Position numbers and translations under genes: made by a program. Below are positions 8,369-18,150 of a stretch of DNA of 64,000 nucleotides, in pieces. The notes below the pieces were generated by a model. The model searched no databases. It was not told the DNA's origin and saw only the letters and a program-made list of their open reading frames with translations. Each line of letters opens with the position of its first letter. The first letter of the stretch is position 1. This DNA is from Yersinia enterocolitica subsp. enterocolitica (GTDB lineage: Bacteria; Pseudomonadota; Gammaproteobacteria; Enterobacterales; Enterobacteriaceae), in assembly GCF_901472495.1 (NCBI RefSeq), contig NZ_LR590469.1:1116001-1180000 (forward strand), read 5' to 3'.

Positions 8369-9871
8369 ATGGACGTATTCAAGCAATCAGAAGTGTGGTT
8401 TGTGATAGGCAGTCAAAACCTGTATGGCCCTAAAACCCTGCAACAAGTTATGGATAATGCCCATCATGTCGTCAATAGCCTCAATAGTGAAGCGGGCTTG
8501 CCGGTCAAACTGGTGCTTAAACCTTTGGTGACCACCCCAGATGAAATTACCGCGTTGTGTCGTGAGGCCAACTACGATACCGCCTGTATTGGCGTCATGA
8601 CCTGGCTGCATACCTTCTCACCGGCCAAAATGTGGATTGGTGGACTGAGCATTCTGCATAAACCGTTGCTGCAATTCCATACTCAATTTAATGCACAGAT
8701 CCCATGGGAAACCATGGATATGGACTTTATGAACTTGAACCAAACTGCTCATGGTGGCCGTGAGTTTGGTTTTATCGGCGCACGTATGCGCCAGCAACAC
8801 AGTGTTATCACCGGTCATTGGCAAGATAAAGAAGCTCATCAGCGGATTGGTCAGTGGATGCGCGTTGCGGCAGCCAAACAGGAGAGCCAACAACTGAAAG
8901 TTGCCCGTTTCGGCGATAATATGCGCGAAGTCGCGGTGACCGAAGGGGATAAAGTTGCAGCACAGATCCAGTTTGGTTACTCGGTTAATGCCTATGGTAT
9001 CGGTGATTTAGTCACCGTGGTGGATGCGGTCAGCAAAGGTGAGATTGATGCCTTGGTTGAAGAATATGAAGCCACTTACCGGCTGACAGATGCCGTGCAA
9101 CTGCATGGCAATAAACGCGAAAACCTACTGGATGCCGCGCGTATTGAATTAGGTATGAAGCGTTTTCTGGAACAAGGTGGTTTTAAGGCTTTCACCACTA
9201 ACTTTGAAAATCTATATGGATTAAAACAGTTACCGGGCTTGGCGGTTCAACGCCTGATGCAACAAGGTTACGGTTTTGGTGGCGAAGGTGATTGGAAAAC
9301 CGCCGCATTATTACGCATTCTGAAAGTCATGGGTACCGGCCTAAAAGGCGGCACCTCCTTTATGGAGGATTACACCTATAACTTCCAGCCAGGTAATGAT
9401 CTGGTGGTGGGTTCTCATATGCTGGAAGTGTGCCCATCTATCGCCAAAGAAGAAAAACCACTGTTGGACGTGCAGCATTTAGGTATTGGCGGTAAAGCCG
9501 ATCCCGCCCGGTTGATCTTCTCGACTCCGGCAGGCCCGGCACTGAATGCCAGCTTAATTGATATGGGTAATCGCTTCCGCTTGTTGGTCAATGTGGTTGA
9601 TACCGTCGAGCAACCGCATCCATTACCAAAACTACCGGTAGCGCGCGCTATTTGGCAAGCTCAGCCTTCACTGGCAACCGCCGCCGAGGCATGGATTATC
9701 GCTGGTGGTGCGCACCATACCGTGTTCTCACAAGCTATTGGTGTGGATGAGTTGCGTTTGTATGCTGAAATGCACGGTATTGAGTTCCTTCTTATCGATA
9801 ACGACACCACATTGCCAGCATTCAAAAATGAAATTCGCTGGAATGAAGTCTATTACCACCTGAATCGCTGA
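8369..9871 (+). CDS. araA: L-arabinose isomerase AraA
   Basis: 500 residues, the size of E. coli AraA, which it matches throughout. It isomerises L-arabinose to L-ribulose in the cytoplasm as a Mn-dependent hexamer. Recognisable landmarks are EVWFVIGSQNLYGP at the start, TWLHTFSPAKMWI, LLQFHTQFNAQIPW, MNLNQTAHGGREFGF, the metal-site region GYGFGGEGDWKTAALLR and GTSFMEDYTYNF, and GGAHHTVFSQA near the end. I chose the ATG at 8369 since GGAG sits eight bases upstream, rather than the ATG at 8357. It is the last gene of the unit and ends in a short G/C hairpin followed by a palindromic repeat. Confidence 0.96.
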   Translation: MDVFKQSEVWFVIGSQNLYGPKTLQQVMDNAHHVVNSLNSEAGLPVKLVLKPLVTTPDEITALCREANYDTACIGVMTWLHTFSPAKMWIGGLSILHKPLLQFHTQFNAQIPWETMDMDFMNLNQTAHGGREFGFIGARMRQQHSVITGHWQDKEAHQRIGQWMRVAAAKQESQQLKVARFGDNMREVAVTEGDKVAAQIQFGYSVNAYGIGDLVTVVDAVSKGEIDALVEEYEATYRLTDAVQLHGNKRENLLDAARIELGMKRFLEQGGFKAFTTNFENLYGLKQLPGLAVQRLMQQGYGFGGEGDWKTAALLRILKVMGTGLKGGTSFMEDYTYNFQPGNDLVVGSHMLEVCPSIAKEEKPLLDVQHLGIGGKADPARLIFSTPAGPALNASLIDMGNRFRLLVNVVDTVEQPHPLPKLPVARAIWQAQPSLATAAEAWIIAGGAHHTVFSQAIGVDELRLYAEMHGIEFLLIDNDTTLPAFKNEIRWNEVYYHLNR

Positions 9872-9897
9872 GTCAGGCATATTGGTACATCACGATA

Positions 9898-9917
9898 AAG
9901 GGGTTTAATCGCCCCTT
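9898..9917 (+). terminator. Short hairpin after araA, weak terminator
   Basis: AAGGGG (9898-9903) and CCCCTT (9912-9917) form a 6-bp stem with an 8-base loop, 27 bases after the araA stop. It lacks a T-tract because the palindromic element at 9926 begins almost at once, so the original terminator may have been interrupted by that insertion. Confidence 0.4.
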
Positions 9918-9925
9918 GAGCTTAA

Positions 9926-10090
9926 TGACAAAGTGCCCGTGTCGGTGAAAACAGGCAGATCGTAAAGACGCCGTACTTTCTTTGTTAAAACAAGCATCCT
10001 TGTAGGCTCGAGCCGCGCCCCCCCTGGCGCGGACGCTTTACTCTTCTGCCTGTCCTCACCTGGCAAGATCGAGTCGTTGGGGGTTGTCAG
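9926..10090. repeat. 165-bp palindromic element between araA and the secretion operon
   Basis: The ends are TGACAAA and TTGTCA. Inside are two long imperfect arms: CGGTGAAAACAGGCAGATCG then TAAAGACGCC on the left, mirrored on the right by GCGGACGCTTTACTCTTCTG then CCTGTCCTCACC. The centre contains CTCGAGCC and GCGCCCCCCCTGGCGC. It sits in the gap between two convergent transcription units. Size, palindromy and placement just after stop codons fit the published description of Yersinia YPAL elements, but I cannot confirm the identity by alignment. CTTAA occurs just outside both ends (about 9921 and 10102), a possible target duplication. Confidence 0.6.
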
Positions 10091-10121
10091 CAGTCTGAAG
10101 ACGCTTAACCCCCCCCTATAT

Positions 10122-12254
10122 TTACTCTGTCTGTAATTGCCACAGGCGTGCATAAGTGCCGGATTGATCCAACAACTCTTGATGGTTACCCTGCTCTAAT
10201 ACTTGCCCCTCTTTTAACACCAAAATACGATGACATTGACGCAAGGTGTTTAAACGATGTGCAATGCAAATTACCGTGCGATTACGCGTGATTTCCGGCA
10301 ACTGGCGCATAATCGCCGCCTCAGACTCATAATCCAGCGCACTGGTTGCTTCATCAAGAATCAGTATTTTGGGATCCGCCATCAGTGCTCTCGCCAATGC
10401 AACTCGCTGCCGCTGCCCACCCGATAACAAACTGCCGCGTTCGCCAACGGGCGTTTGATAACCCTGTGCTAGTGCAGCAATAAAGTCATGTGCGCCTGCT
10501 AATCGAGCAATATGCTCAACATGAGCATCATCAGCATTTGGCCGACACTGGCATATGTTGTCACGTATCGAGCCAGAAAATAGTACGCTTTCCTGCAACA
10601 CCACACTCATCTGACAGCGTAATGTGGTGGCATCCGTAATAGCCAAATCCTGCCCATCGACCAGAATTTGCCCGTGTTGTGGCGTATATAATCGTTGGAG
10701 TAGCTTGGTTAATGTTGACTTTCCGCAGCCAGATGGGCCGGTAATACCAATAAACTCACCACCAGCAATATCTAAATTAAGGTTTTGTATCACTTCGGCG
10801 GTATCGGGTCGATAACGGAAACGTACTTGTTTAAAAGCCAGCCCCCCAAGGCTATTCGAACTCGATAACAACCCAGCGCTACCCGGTTCAGTGGGATAAT
10901 CCAGAATGGTACCAATGCGTTTTAGCGCCACCTGCGTATGCTGAAAATCTTGCCAGATTTGCGCCAAACGCAAGATAGGCTGAGTGACATAACCCGAAAA
11001 TAACGTAAACGCGATAAACTGGCCGGGGCTAAGCTCTCCGTCCAATACCAACGTGACGCCAACCCACAATAAAATCGCCGCAGTCACTTTATTAATTAAA
11101 CTGATACCTTGCTCAGCAATATTGGCAGCTCTGGCACAAGCAAATGAGGCACGAACATAATTTGCCAACGAATGCCGCCAACTCCGATTAAACTGGTTTT
11201 CGGTGGCCGATGTCTTGATTGTTTCCAATCCACTAATAGCTTCGGTGAGAAATGCCGTATTCTGGGCACTGGTTTCATATTGGCGCTCCACCCGCTTGCG
11301 TAACATTCCGCCCGCAGCCCACCAAAACAGCAGATAACAAACGAGAGAGAACAAGACTATCCATGTCAGTGGTTGACTATAGCAAAACATCACGGCGATA
11401 AAGGTGCTGACAAAAACCAAATCCAACAGCATGGTTAAAGCAGAACCGGTTAGAAAGCTGCGAATTTGCTCCATTTCTCGCACTTTAGCGATGGTTTGTC
11501 CGGTTTGTTGTGAAGCGAAGTAACCCAGTGGCAACCCCATTAAATGGCGATAAAGCCCGGTGTTAAGCTCGGCCCCCACTCGGCTGGATAAATGTGAAAA
11601 CAACCACCCACGTAAAAAGGTATAGCAGGGTTCCACAATCGCCAGCGCAATCATGGCAATTCCCAGCACCATTAAGCTGCCCATTCCGCGGCTCACCAGG
11701 ACTTTGTCGATAACCGTTTCAAATAGCATTGGCGTTACCAGCAAAATGCCCTGCAATAGCAGTGAAACCAAAATGATATTACGCAACTGATGGCGGTATT
11801 TAGTGATAACCGGAATAAACCAGCTAAAGCCAAAGGGGACTTTCTTTTGCTCATGCAGCTCAGCTTTTGCCAATAATATGGCCTCGCCACACCACAAGCT
11901 GGCGAGTTCCTGCCGGCTTATCTGTTTTTGTATATGTTGTTGCTGACTATCGGCATAACAATAAATGCTCGCCTCTTGTTCATTAAGGGCCAATAACACG
12001 TACCACTGAGTATCACAACTGAATATAAGTGGCAGCGTCAGATTGTCCAGACGCGAAATGGGGTAGTTCACTGCTCTGGCTCGCAAACCAATCCAATTTG
12101 CACAGCGGCATAGCGCAATATTATCGATATCTTGAGGCGCTAATCCGACCTTGTGTGCCAAGTGTGAAGATTCGACAGCCAAATCAAAACATGCCGCAGC
12201 ACGGGCCAGCGCCGCCAACGGTTGATTAACCTGAGTCGTGGTTGAATTCATCAT
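10122..12254 (-). CDS. Type I secretion ABC transporter, second ATPase (RtxE/HlyB-like)
   Basis: About 710 residues with the three-part HlyB plan. The N-terminal C39-peptidase-like domain (about 1-130) lacks an obvious catalytic Cys/His pair, as in RTX exporters. A six-helix membrane domain (about 150-430) includes VTPMLFETVIDKVLVSRGM and LPLGYFASQQTGQTIAKVREMEQI. The ATPase domain has Walker A GPSGCGKST, signature LLSGGQRQR and Walker B ILILDEATSALD. ATG at 12254 has GGAG eight bases upstream, two bases after the stop of the adaptor gene. It is the third gene of an ABC-adaptor-ABC operon; with two ATPases the pump probably works as a heterodimer. The name RtxE is by operon position. Confidence 0.82.
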   Translation of the reverse strand: MMNSTTTQVNQPLAALARAAACFDLAVESSHLAHKVGLAPQDIDNIALCRCANWIGLRARAVNYPISRLDNLTLPLIFSCDTQWYVLLALNEQEASIYCYADSQQQHIQKQISRQELASLWCGEAILLAKAELHEQKKVPFGFSWFIPVITKYRHQLRNIILVSLLLQGILLVTPMLFETVIDKVLVSRGMGSLMVLGIAMIALAIVEPCYTFLRGWLFSHLSSRVGAELNTGLYRHLMGLPLGYFASQQTGQTIAKVREMEQIRSFLTGSALTMLLDLVFVSTFIAVMFCYSQPLTWIVLFSLVCYLLFWWAAGGMLRKRVERQYETSAQNTAFLTEAISGLETIKTSATENQFNRSWRHSLANYVRASFACARAANIAEQGISLINKVTAAILLWVGVTLVLDGELSPGQFIAFTLFSGYVTQPILRLAQIWQDFQHTQVALKRIGTILDYPTEPGSAGLLSSSNSLGGLAFKQVRFRYRPDTAEVIQNLNLDIAGGEFIGITGPSGCGKSTLTKLLQRLYTPQHGQILVDGQDLAITDATTLRCQMSVVLQESVLFSGSIRDNICQCRPNADDAHVEHIARLAGAHDFIAALAQGYQTPVGERGSLLSGGQRQRVALARALMADPKILILDEATSALDYESEAAIMRQLPEITRNRTVICIAHRLNTLRQCHRILVLKEGQVLEQGNHQELLDQSGTYARLWQLQTE

Positions 12255-12256
12255 TA

Positions 12257-13651
12257 TCAACGCTCCCTCATGGCTTCGGATTGGTACTGCTGCAATGGAC
12301 TGAGTAAGTAATCAATCACCCGCCGACGGCCGGTCTTAATCTCTGCACTCACAGCCATACCTGCCGATAAACGCACCGGTTTTCCCTCTACGATCAGTGT
12401 GTCGCTATCAAGCCGAATGCGTGCCGGAAACACCAAGCCTTGCTGTTGGTCTTCCATGGCATCACGGGAAATATGTTTGACTTCACCAGAAAGAGTGCCG
12501 AATCGGGTATAGGGGAAACTGTCAATTTTGACTTCCACCGCCTGGCCGGGGAGTACAAAACCGATATCTTTATTGAGGATCATCACATCCAGTTCTAGCT
12601 GGTGACTTTCCGGAACCAAGACCATAAGCGGTTGAGCGCTGGTGACGACACCGCCCAGAGTATGTACGGTGGATTGCTGTATCACACCGGCGACGGGGGC
12701 ACGTAAGGTTTGTTGCCGCTGTTTTTCCATTAACTTAACCAACTCTTGCTTTAGTTGGTTGATAACTTCGTGAGCCTTATTCAACTGCTCCTGATAACTT
12801 CGTTTCTTCTCGGCTAAATAGTGCAATCGGACTTGCGCCAGATTGCGCATTTTAGCGCGCAGAACAGCTTGTTCACTTTCTAAACGATTGCCCTCCGCGC
12901 TCGCATTTAGCCACTCCCGCTCTTGTATCAATACCTCAGCTTCAGCAATTGCCTTGGATTTCACCAGAGTTTGTAGTGCCTGCAATCTTTGATGAATATT
13001 TTTCATCAAAGCCTTGTGATGAGTAATATTGGTACTTCCGGCCTGAATATAAGCCTGATTAACGGCTCGCTCGCTGTCTTGACGTGCCAACTCGGCGTTA
13101 ACTTCATCATATTCTTTCACCAACAAGGACTTAGCTGTCATGACTAAATTCTCAGGACTATTATCAGGATAGATAAAATTCGCCAGAGGGTCATCAGTGA
13201 GCAGCGCCGACATTCGCGCGGCCTCCAGCGAACGATGCATTAATTGTTGGTTGATATTATTAACTTCTGCATCGACCCCAATGGGGTTGAGTTCTAACAG
13301 CACCTGACCGGCAACCACCCTGTCACCGTCATGAACATTAATTGCCACCACAACACCCGGCTCAAGTGACTGAATAATTTTGGAATGTTCAGCAACGATC
13401 ACTTTCCCATTGGCTGATGCATGAATATCTAGCCTTCCCGCAATCGACCAAACTAATACCAATAACAATGTCAGTGCCAAAAACCAGGCGGTACGCCGTG
13501 CCAATGGCGCTACCGGACGCTCGACAATATCCAGATAGGCCGGAAGAAAATCATATTCGTCGCGGGTTCGTTTCGCAGCGTGATGGCGTTGCCAGCGTTT
13601 TTTTATACCGTCGAAAATGGCTAATTTCGCCAAAAATTGTATCAACTTCAT
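12257..13651 (-). CDS. Type I secretion membrane-fusion (adaptor) protein, RtxD/HlyD-like
   Basis: 464 residues with HlyD architecture. There is a short cytoplasmic N-terminus, one membrane span near residues 54-72 (TAWFLALTLLLVLVWSIAG), then a periplasmic half-lipoyl motif (NGKVIVAEHSKIIQSLEPGVV). A long coiled coil (about 150-320, many Gln/Lys/Leu heptads) follows, then a second lipoyl half (LRAPVAGVIQQSTVHTLGGVV) and a beta-barrel ending in GKPVRLSAGMAVSAEIKTGRRRVIDYLLSPL, the standard HlyD C-terminal signature. It bridges the inner-membrane ABC pair to an outer-membrane TolC-type channel, not encoded here. Its start overlaps the upstream stop by four bases (ATGA). Confidence 0.88.
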   Translation of the reverse strand: MKLIQFLAKLAIFDGIKKRWQRHHAAKRTRDEYDFLPAYLDIVERPVAPLARRTAWFLALTLLLVLVWSIAGRLDIHASANGKVIVAEHSKIIQSLEPGVVVAINVHDGDRVVAGQVLLELNPIGVDAEVNNINQQLMHRSLEAARMSALLTDDPLANFIYPDNSPENLVMTAKSLLVKEYDEVNAELARQDSERAVNQAYIQAGSTNITHHKALMKNIHQRLQALQTLVKSKAIAEAEVLIQEREWLNASAEGNRLESEQAVLRAKMRNLAQVRLHYLAEKKRSYQEQLNKAHEVINQLKQELVKLMEKQRQQTLRAPVAGVIQQSTVHTLGGVVTSAQPLMVLVPESHQLELDVMILNKDIGFVLPGQAVEVKIDSFPYTRFGTLSGEVKHISRDAMEDQQQGLVFPARIRLDSDTLIVEGKPVRLSAGMAVSAEIKTGRRRVIDYLLSPLQQYQSEAMRER

Positions 13652-15774
13652 TTTGATTCCTCATGGCTAAAGTCGGCTTGCTGTTGCCAAAGTTGGGCAT
13701 AGATACCGTTCTGCACCAACAGTTGCTCATGATTTGCCAGCTCAGCCACACAACCTTGCTTTATGACGGCAATACGATGACAGTGCCGCACCGTCGAAAG
13801 GCGGTGAGCAATGGTAATGACGGTGCGATTGGCAATAATGCGGGACATATTTTTCTGAACTTCAGCTTGCGACTCATCATCCAGAGCACTGGTCGCCTCA
13901 TCAAAAATCAATACACGGGGATTGGCCAGTAGAGTACGAGCAATCGCAATACGCTGACGTTGCCCACCAGAAAGGGATGCCCCGCCTTCAGACAGCACGG
14001 TGTCATACCCTAGCGGCAGGGCCAGAATAAAATCGTGCGCGCCCGCCAGACCGGCCGCATCAACGACATCACTCAGTGAAGCGGTTGGCCGAGAATAGGC
14101 AATATTTTCACGAACAGTGCGGTTAAACAGGTAGTTTTCTTGCATAACCACACCGACCTGACGCCGTAGATACTCAGGAGAGAAATGATTTATCGAGTAA
14201 CCATCAATATTAATAACCCCCTGTTCAGCAATATAAAGGCGCTGTAACAGCCGCGCGACCGTACTTTTGCCTGAACCTGACGGGCCGACCAGACCGATAT
14301 GCTCTCCCGCGCGCAGTGATAATGAGAAATGACGCAATACAGGATCAAGATCGGGGCGATAACGGAAAACCACATTATCCAGGGTGATATCACCGTTAAT
14401 TTGGCGATTAGACGGAGCGACCCCCGTGGCTTGCTCGACCGGCAAACTTAAAATATCGGATATCAGCATCAGCCCAACTTTCGCCCGTATACTCTGCTGC
14501 CATAAATCAACCAACTTACTCATTGGCATTAATGCTTGCACCGCCAGCATATTAAAAGCGATTAACTGCCCGATACTCAGTTGCACAGACATGACTTGAT
14601 ATGCCCCAATAACAATCACTAGCGCACTGGCTAATTTTTGCAGTAACTGAGCACACTGGCTGCTGAAGTTTTGCAGGTTTTGCACCTGAAAATTAGCTTG
14701 AGCGTAGTCCCGCGTTTGCGTCTCCCACCGCTGCTGCATCTGCGGTTCCAGGGCCAGGCTTTTAACGGTTTCAACGCCGGAGACCGTTTCGGTTAAAAAT
14801 GCACCATTCTGAGCCGCACAACTGCACAACACTTCAACTTTCTTTTGCAAGGGACGGGTGGTTAATGCCGCTAATAACAGATATAGCGGCAGTGCGGCCA
14901 GTATGATTAATGTCAGGAGCGGCGAAATACACCACATAACAATAAATAAGATGAGGGTAAAAACAACATCAACACATAAGGTAAGTGCTGTCCCGGTAAT
15001 AAACTCACGAATATTATCCAGTTCACAGACTCGCGCAACAATATTCCCGACATGGCGTTGCTTAAAATAACTTAATGGTAATTTGATTAAGTGATTAAAT
15101 AATTTACCTCCCAATAAAATATCCACTCGAGTTGTGGTATGACTAAAAATATATTCACGCAAAAACTTCAGTACAACCTCATAGACTCCTACCACCAATA
15201 ATACGATAATTAACACGTCGAGAGTCGTTAGTGCATTATGCACCAGGACCTTATCCATAATAACCTGAAAGAAAAGTGGTGATATCAATGCCAGAAACTG
15301 TAATAGCATTGATAACACCAGCACTTGGATCAAGGATTTACGATGGCGTAATAAAACGGGGATAAACCACCGGATATCAAAGCGTGAATGGCTACAATAG
15401 AATACCACCCCACTCCACATCTCACTCAGTAACTGATAGCTAATTATTTGTGGCTTATTGCTATCAGCATGTTGCAGCAATGCCTCATTATCATTTAATC
15501 GTGCTAATAAGATAAATCTGCCCTCTGCATCACGAAATGCCAGTGGTAACTGCTCAGGTTTTATTTTATTTAATGCCCGTTTTTTCACTTTAAAACGAGT
15601 CGATGTCGCACGTGATAACTGTGATAAATATTGTTGCAATGAGGTGAGTGTTCCCCTGGTCGAAAGATCAATAGCAGCATTTTTACCCAATGTTTCTACT
15701 GGCTCCGCATTAACCCCTGCTAAGCGAAGTAATCGCGCAGCACAGACCAAAGAAGAGTGAATATGATTTCCCAT
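13648..15774 (-). CDS. Type I secretion ABC transporter, first ATPase (RtxB/HlyB-like)
   Basis: 708 residues. The N-terminal C39-like domain (about 1-130) has no clear catalytic Cys, so it probably binds rather than cleaves substrate. A six-helix membrane domain follows (for example SPLFFQVIMDKVLVHNALTT and LPLSYFKQRHVGNIVARV). The C-terminal ATPase has Walker A GPSGSGKST, signature LSGGQRQR and Walker B VLIFDEATSALDD. It closely resembles HlyB/RtxB exporters. It is the first gene of a tightly coupled three-gene leftward operon. The ribosome site is weak (AGGTAG). No toxin, acyltransferase or TolC gene lies upstream: the next gene is the divergent fhs. Confidence 0.88.
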   Translation of the reverse strand: MGNHIHSSLVCAARLLRLAGVNAEPVETLGKNAAIDLSTRGTLTSLQQYLSQLSRATSTRFKVKKRALNKIKPEQLPLAFRDAEGRFILLARLNDNEALLQHADSNKPQIISYQLLSEMWSGVVFYCSHSRFDIRWFIPVLLRHRKSLIQVLVLSMLLQFLALISPLFFQVIMDKVLVHNALTTLDVLIIVLLVVGVYEVVLKFLREYIFSHTTTRVDILLGGKLFNHLIKLPLSYFKQRHVGNIVARVCELDNIREFITGTALTLCVDVVFTLILFIVMWCISPLLTLIILAALPLYLLLAALTTRPLQKKVEVLCSCAAQNGAFLTETVSGVETVKSLALEPQMQQRWETQTRDYAQANFQVQNLQNFSSQCAQLLQKLASALVIVIGAYQVMSVQLSIGQLIAFNMLAVQALMPMSKLVDLWQQSIRAKVGLMLISDILSLPVEQATGVAPSNRQINGDITLDNVVFRYRPDLDPVLRHFSLSLRAGEHIGLVGPSGSGKSTVARLLQRLYIAEQGVINIDGYSINHFSPEYLRRQVGVVMQENYLFNRTVRENIAYSRPTASLSDVVDAAGLAGAHDFILALPLGYDTVLSEGGASLSGGQRQRIAIARTLLANPRVLIFDEATSALDDESQAEVQKNMSRIIANRTVITIAHRLSTVRHCHRIAVIKQGCVAELANHEQLLVQNGIYAQLWQQQADFSHEESK

Positions 15775-16094
15775 AAATTAGACTACCTATAATTTTACCG
15801 TCAAAAACAAATAATTGTTCATGAAACCATAGAATATAACCATGGGATTGTAGGGCTTCTTTTATATACCACGCTTATAAAGTAAGAATTTAAAATAAAA
15901 CCAATCTCAAAATTTCTTTAATTTCATCAAAAAAAACAAAACTCACAAAATTAAAATATAAAAAGTAGAAATCGCAATATTGGTGTTATGGGTTAATCCG
16001 CACACAGCAGCGCGCTATCAGCGCCGGTGGCCTCACATTTATTGATTTGCATCGCCAATTTCTTAGCGCTTTGTGTGATAATTTCGCCGTGATT
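15775..16094. other. AT-rich divergent gap between the secretion operon and fhs
   Basis: The part nearest the exporter (15780-15970) is strongly AT-rich and presumably holds its promoter. I could not pick out a confident -35/-10 pair or an operator. No gene is visible in either strand, and in particular no remnant of an RTX toxin, with its glycine-rich nonapeptides, is present. Confidence 0.4.
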
Positions 16095-16271
<177 letters not shown>

Positions 16272-16325
16272 GTCATCGTGATTGGCTGCCGCCGTTTTAT
16301 CACCACTAACAGGAACTTTCGCACC

Positions 16326-18083
16326 ATGACACCGACACTGTCTTCCTCTGCCGATGTACTCCCTTCGCTATCAAATATGAGTTCTGAAACAAATTTGCTT
16401 CCCATTCAGCAAATTGCACCACAATTAGGCCTGAGCGCAGATGATTTAATCCCCTATGGGCACCATATGGCGAAAGTTGATATCAGTGCATTACGGCCCA
16501 GTGGCCCACAAGGCAAACTGATTCTGGTTTCCAGCATTACTCCGACGCCGTTGGGAGAAGGTAAAACCGTCACGACCATTGGTTTAAGTCAGGGAATCAA
16601 CCGCTTAGGCTATCGTGGGGTAGCTTGCATCCGCCAACCGAGCCTTGGCCCAGTCTTTGGTGTTAAAGGGGGAGCCGCAGGCGGTGGTGCAGCACAAGTG
16701 TTACCCATGGAGAAATTGAACCTGCATCTGACCGGTGATATCCATGCTATTAGCGCGGCACATAATCTGGCAGCGGCGGCGCTGGATGCACGTCTGTATC
16801 ATGAACAGCGCTTGGGCGCGGTTTTTAGTCAACAAACCGGGATGCCACTGCTTAATATTGATGCTCAACAGATCCTATGGCCGCGAGTGGTTGACCATAA
16901 TGATCGGGCGCTGCGCCATATTCAGGTCGGTGTGGGCGGCGGTACTCACGGTGTTGAGCGGCACGACCATGTGGAAATTACCGCGGCATCAGAACTTATG
17001 GCCATTCTGGCGTTGTCAGAAAGCTTGCACGACATGCGCCAACGCATTGGCCGGATAATTTTGGCCCACAGCACTAGCGGTCAAGCCATTACGGCTGATG
17101 ATTTGGGGGTAGCAGGTGCCATGACGGCGCTAATGAAAGAGACCATCCACCCGACACTGATGCAAACCAGTGAACAGACGCCGGTGCTTATCCACGCTGG
17201 GCCATTTGCCAACATTGCTCACGGGAATTCTTCAGTGCTGGCTGACCGTCTGGGATTGCAGTTAGCAGACTATGTGGTAACGGAAGCGGGCTTCGGTTCT
17301 GATATGGGCATGGAGAAGTTCTTTAATATCAAGTATCGGCAATCTGGTATTGCGCCATCCTGTGTGGTTCTGGTCGCCACATTACGTAGCCTGAAAGCCA
17401 ATAGTGGTGTTTTTGATATCAAACCGGGCCAACCTCTGCCTGCTGAAATTCTCAATACTAATATTCCTTTATTAAGCCAAGGGTGTGCCAATCTAAAATG
17501 GCATATTAATAATGCCAAAAGCTATGGCTTACCGGTGGTGGTGGCCGTCAATTGCTTCCCTGACGACAGCCCGGAAGAACTGGCCTTTTTAGCCGACTAT
17601 GCGCTATCAGCTGGCGCAATTGCCTGTGACATCAGTGAGGCTTTTGCAAAAGGTGGCGCGGGCACCACCGCCTTGGCTCAGCGCGTTATCGATGCTTGCG
17701 CTCATGCATCTCCCCCTGTACTGGCGTACCCTGACAATGCCTCATTGGAGCAGAAAATAGAGATTTTGGCGCAGCGCTATGGTGCTCGTGAAGTCACTTT
17801 CACCCCACAAGCGCGTCAGCAGCTTGACTCAATCACGGCGGCAGGTTTTGGTCATTTACCGCTGTGTATCGCCAAAACACCGTTGTCCATCAGCGCAGAT
17901 GCCAGCTTGAAGAATGTTCCACATGACTTCGTGTTGCCTGTCACAGCCTGTGCGGTGTCAGCCGGTGCCGGATTTGTGCGCATTTATGCTGGGGATATTA
18001 TGACCATGCCGGGCCTGGGAACACAGCCTGCGTATTATCATATTGATATAGATGACGAAGGGTGTATTCGCGGGTTAAGCTAG
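16326..18083 (+). CDS. fhs: Formate--tetrahydrofolate ligase
   Basis: 585 residues from the ATG at 16326. It makes 10-formyl-THF from formate, THF and ATP in the cytoplasm. The N-terminal nucleotide motif is TPTPLGEGKTVTTIGLSQG. Family signatures follow: GVKGGAAGGGAAQVLPME, NLHLTGDIHAI, HNDRALRHIQVGVGG, TEAGFGSDMGMEKFFNIKYR, ALVATLRSLK-type VLVATLRSLKANSG and PVVVAVNCFPDDSPEE. The usual family length is about 555-580. I prefer the start MTPTLSS because AGGAA lies about ten bases ahead; an upstream start would lie in the ERIC element, and MSSETNLL at 16377 is an alternative. It is monocistronic. Confidence 0.93.
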   Translation: MTPTLSSSADVLPSLSNMSSETNLLPIQQIAPQLGLSADDLIPYGHHMAKVDISALRPSGPQGKLILVSSITPTPLGEGKTVTTIGLSQGINRLGYRGVACIRQPSLGPVFGVKGGAAGGGAAQVLPMEKLNLHLTGDIHAISAAHNLAAAALDARLYHEQRLGAVFSQQTGMPLLNIDAQQILWPRVVDHNDRALRHIQVGVGGGTHGVERHDHVEITAASELMAILALSESLHDMRQRIGRIILAHSTSGQAITADDLGVAGAMTALMKETIHPTLMQTSEQTPVLIHAGPFANIAHGNSSVLADRLGLQLADYVVTEAGFGSDMGMEKFFNIKYRQSGIAPSCVVLVATLRSLKANSGVFDIKPGQPLPAEILNTNIPLLSQGCANLKWHINNAKSYGLPVVVAVNCFPDDSPEELAFLADYALSAGAIACDISEAFAKGGAGTTALAQRVIDACAHASPPVLAYPDNASLEQKIEILAQRYGAREVTFTPQARQQLDSITAAGFGHLPLCIAKTPLSISADASLKNVPHDFVLPVTACAVSAGAGFVRIYAGDIMTMPGLGTQPAYYHIDIDDEGCIRGLS

Positions 18084-18150
18084 CGTGATGTAGAGAAGGA
18101 GTAACTGCATGATAGGTTATCCCTTTTGATGAATATATAAAAGGCGCACT

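Noticed and set aside
10122..15774. Possibility that the exporter is a bacteriocin (peptidase-type) system
   Set aside because: The N-terminal domains lack a clear catalytic Cys motif and no small double-glycine leader peptide gene was seen nearby.
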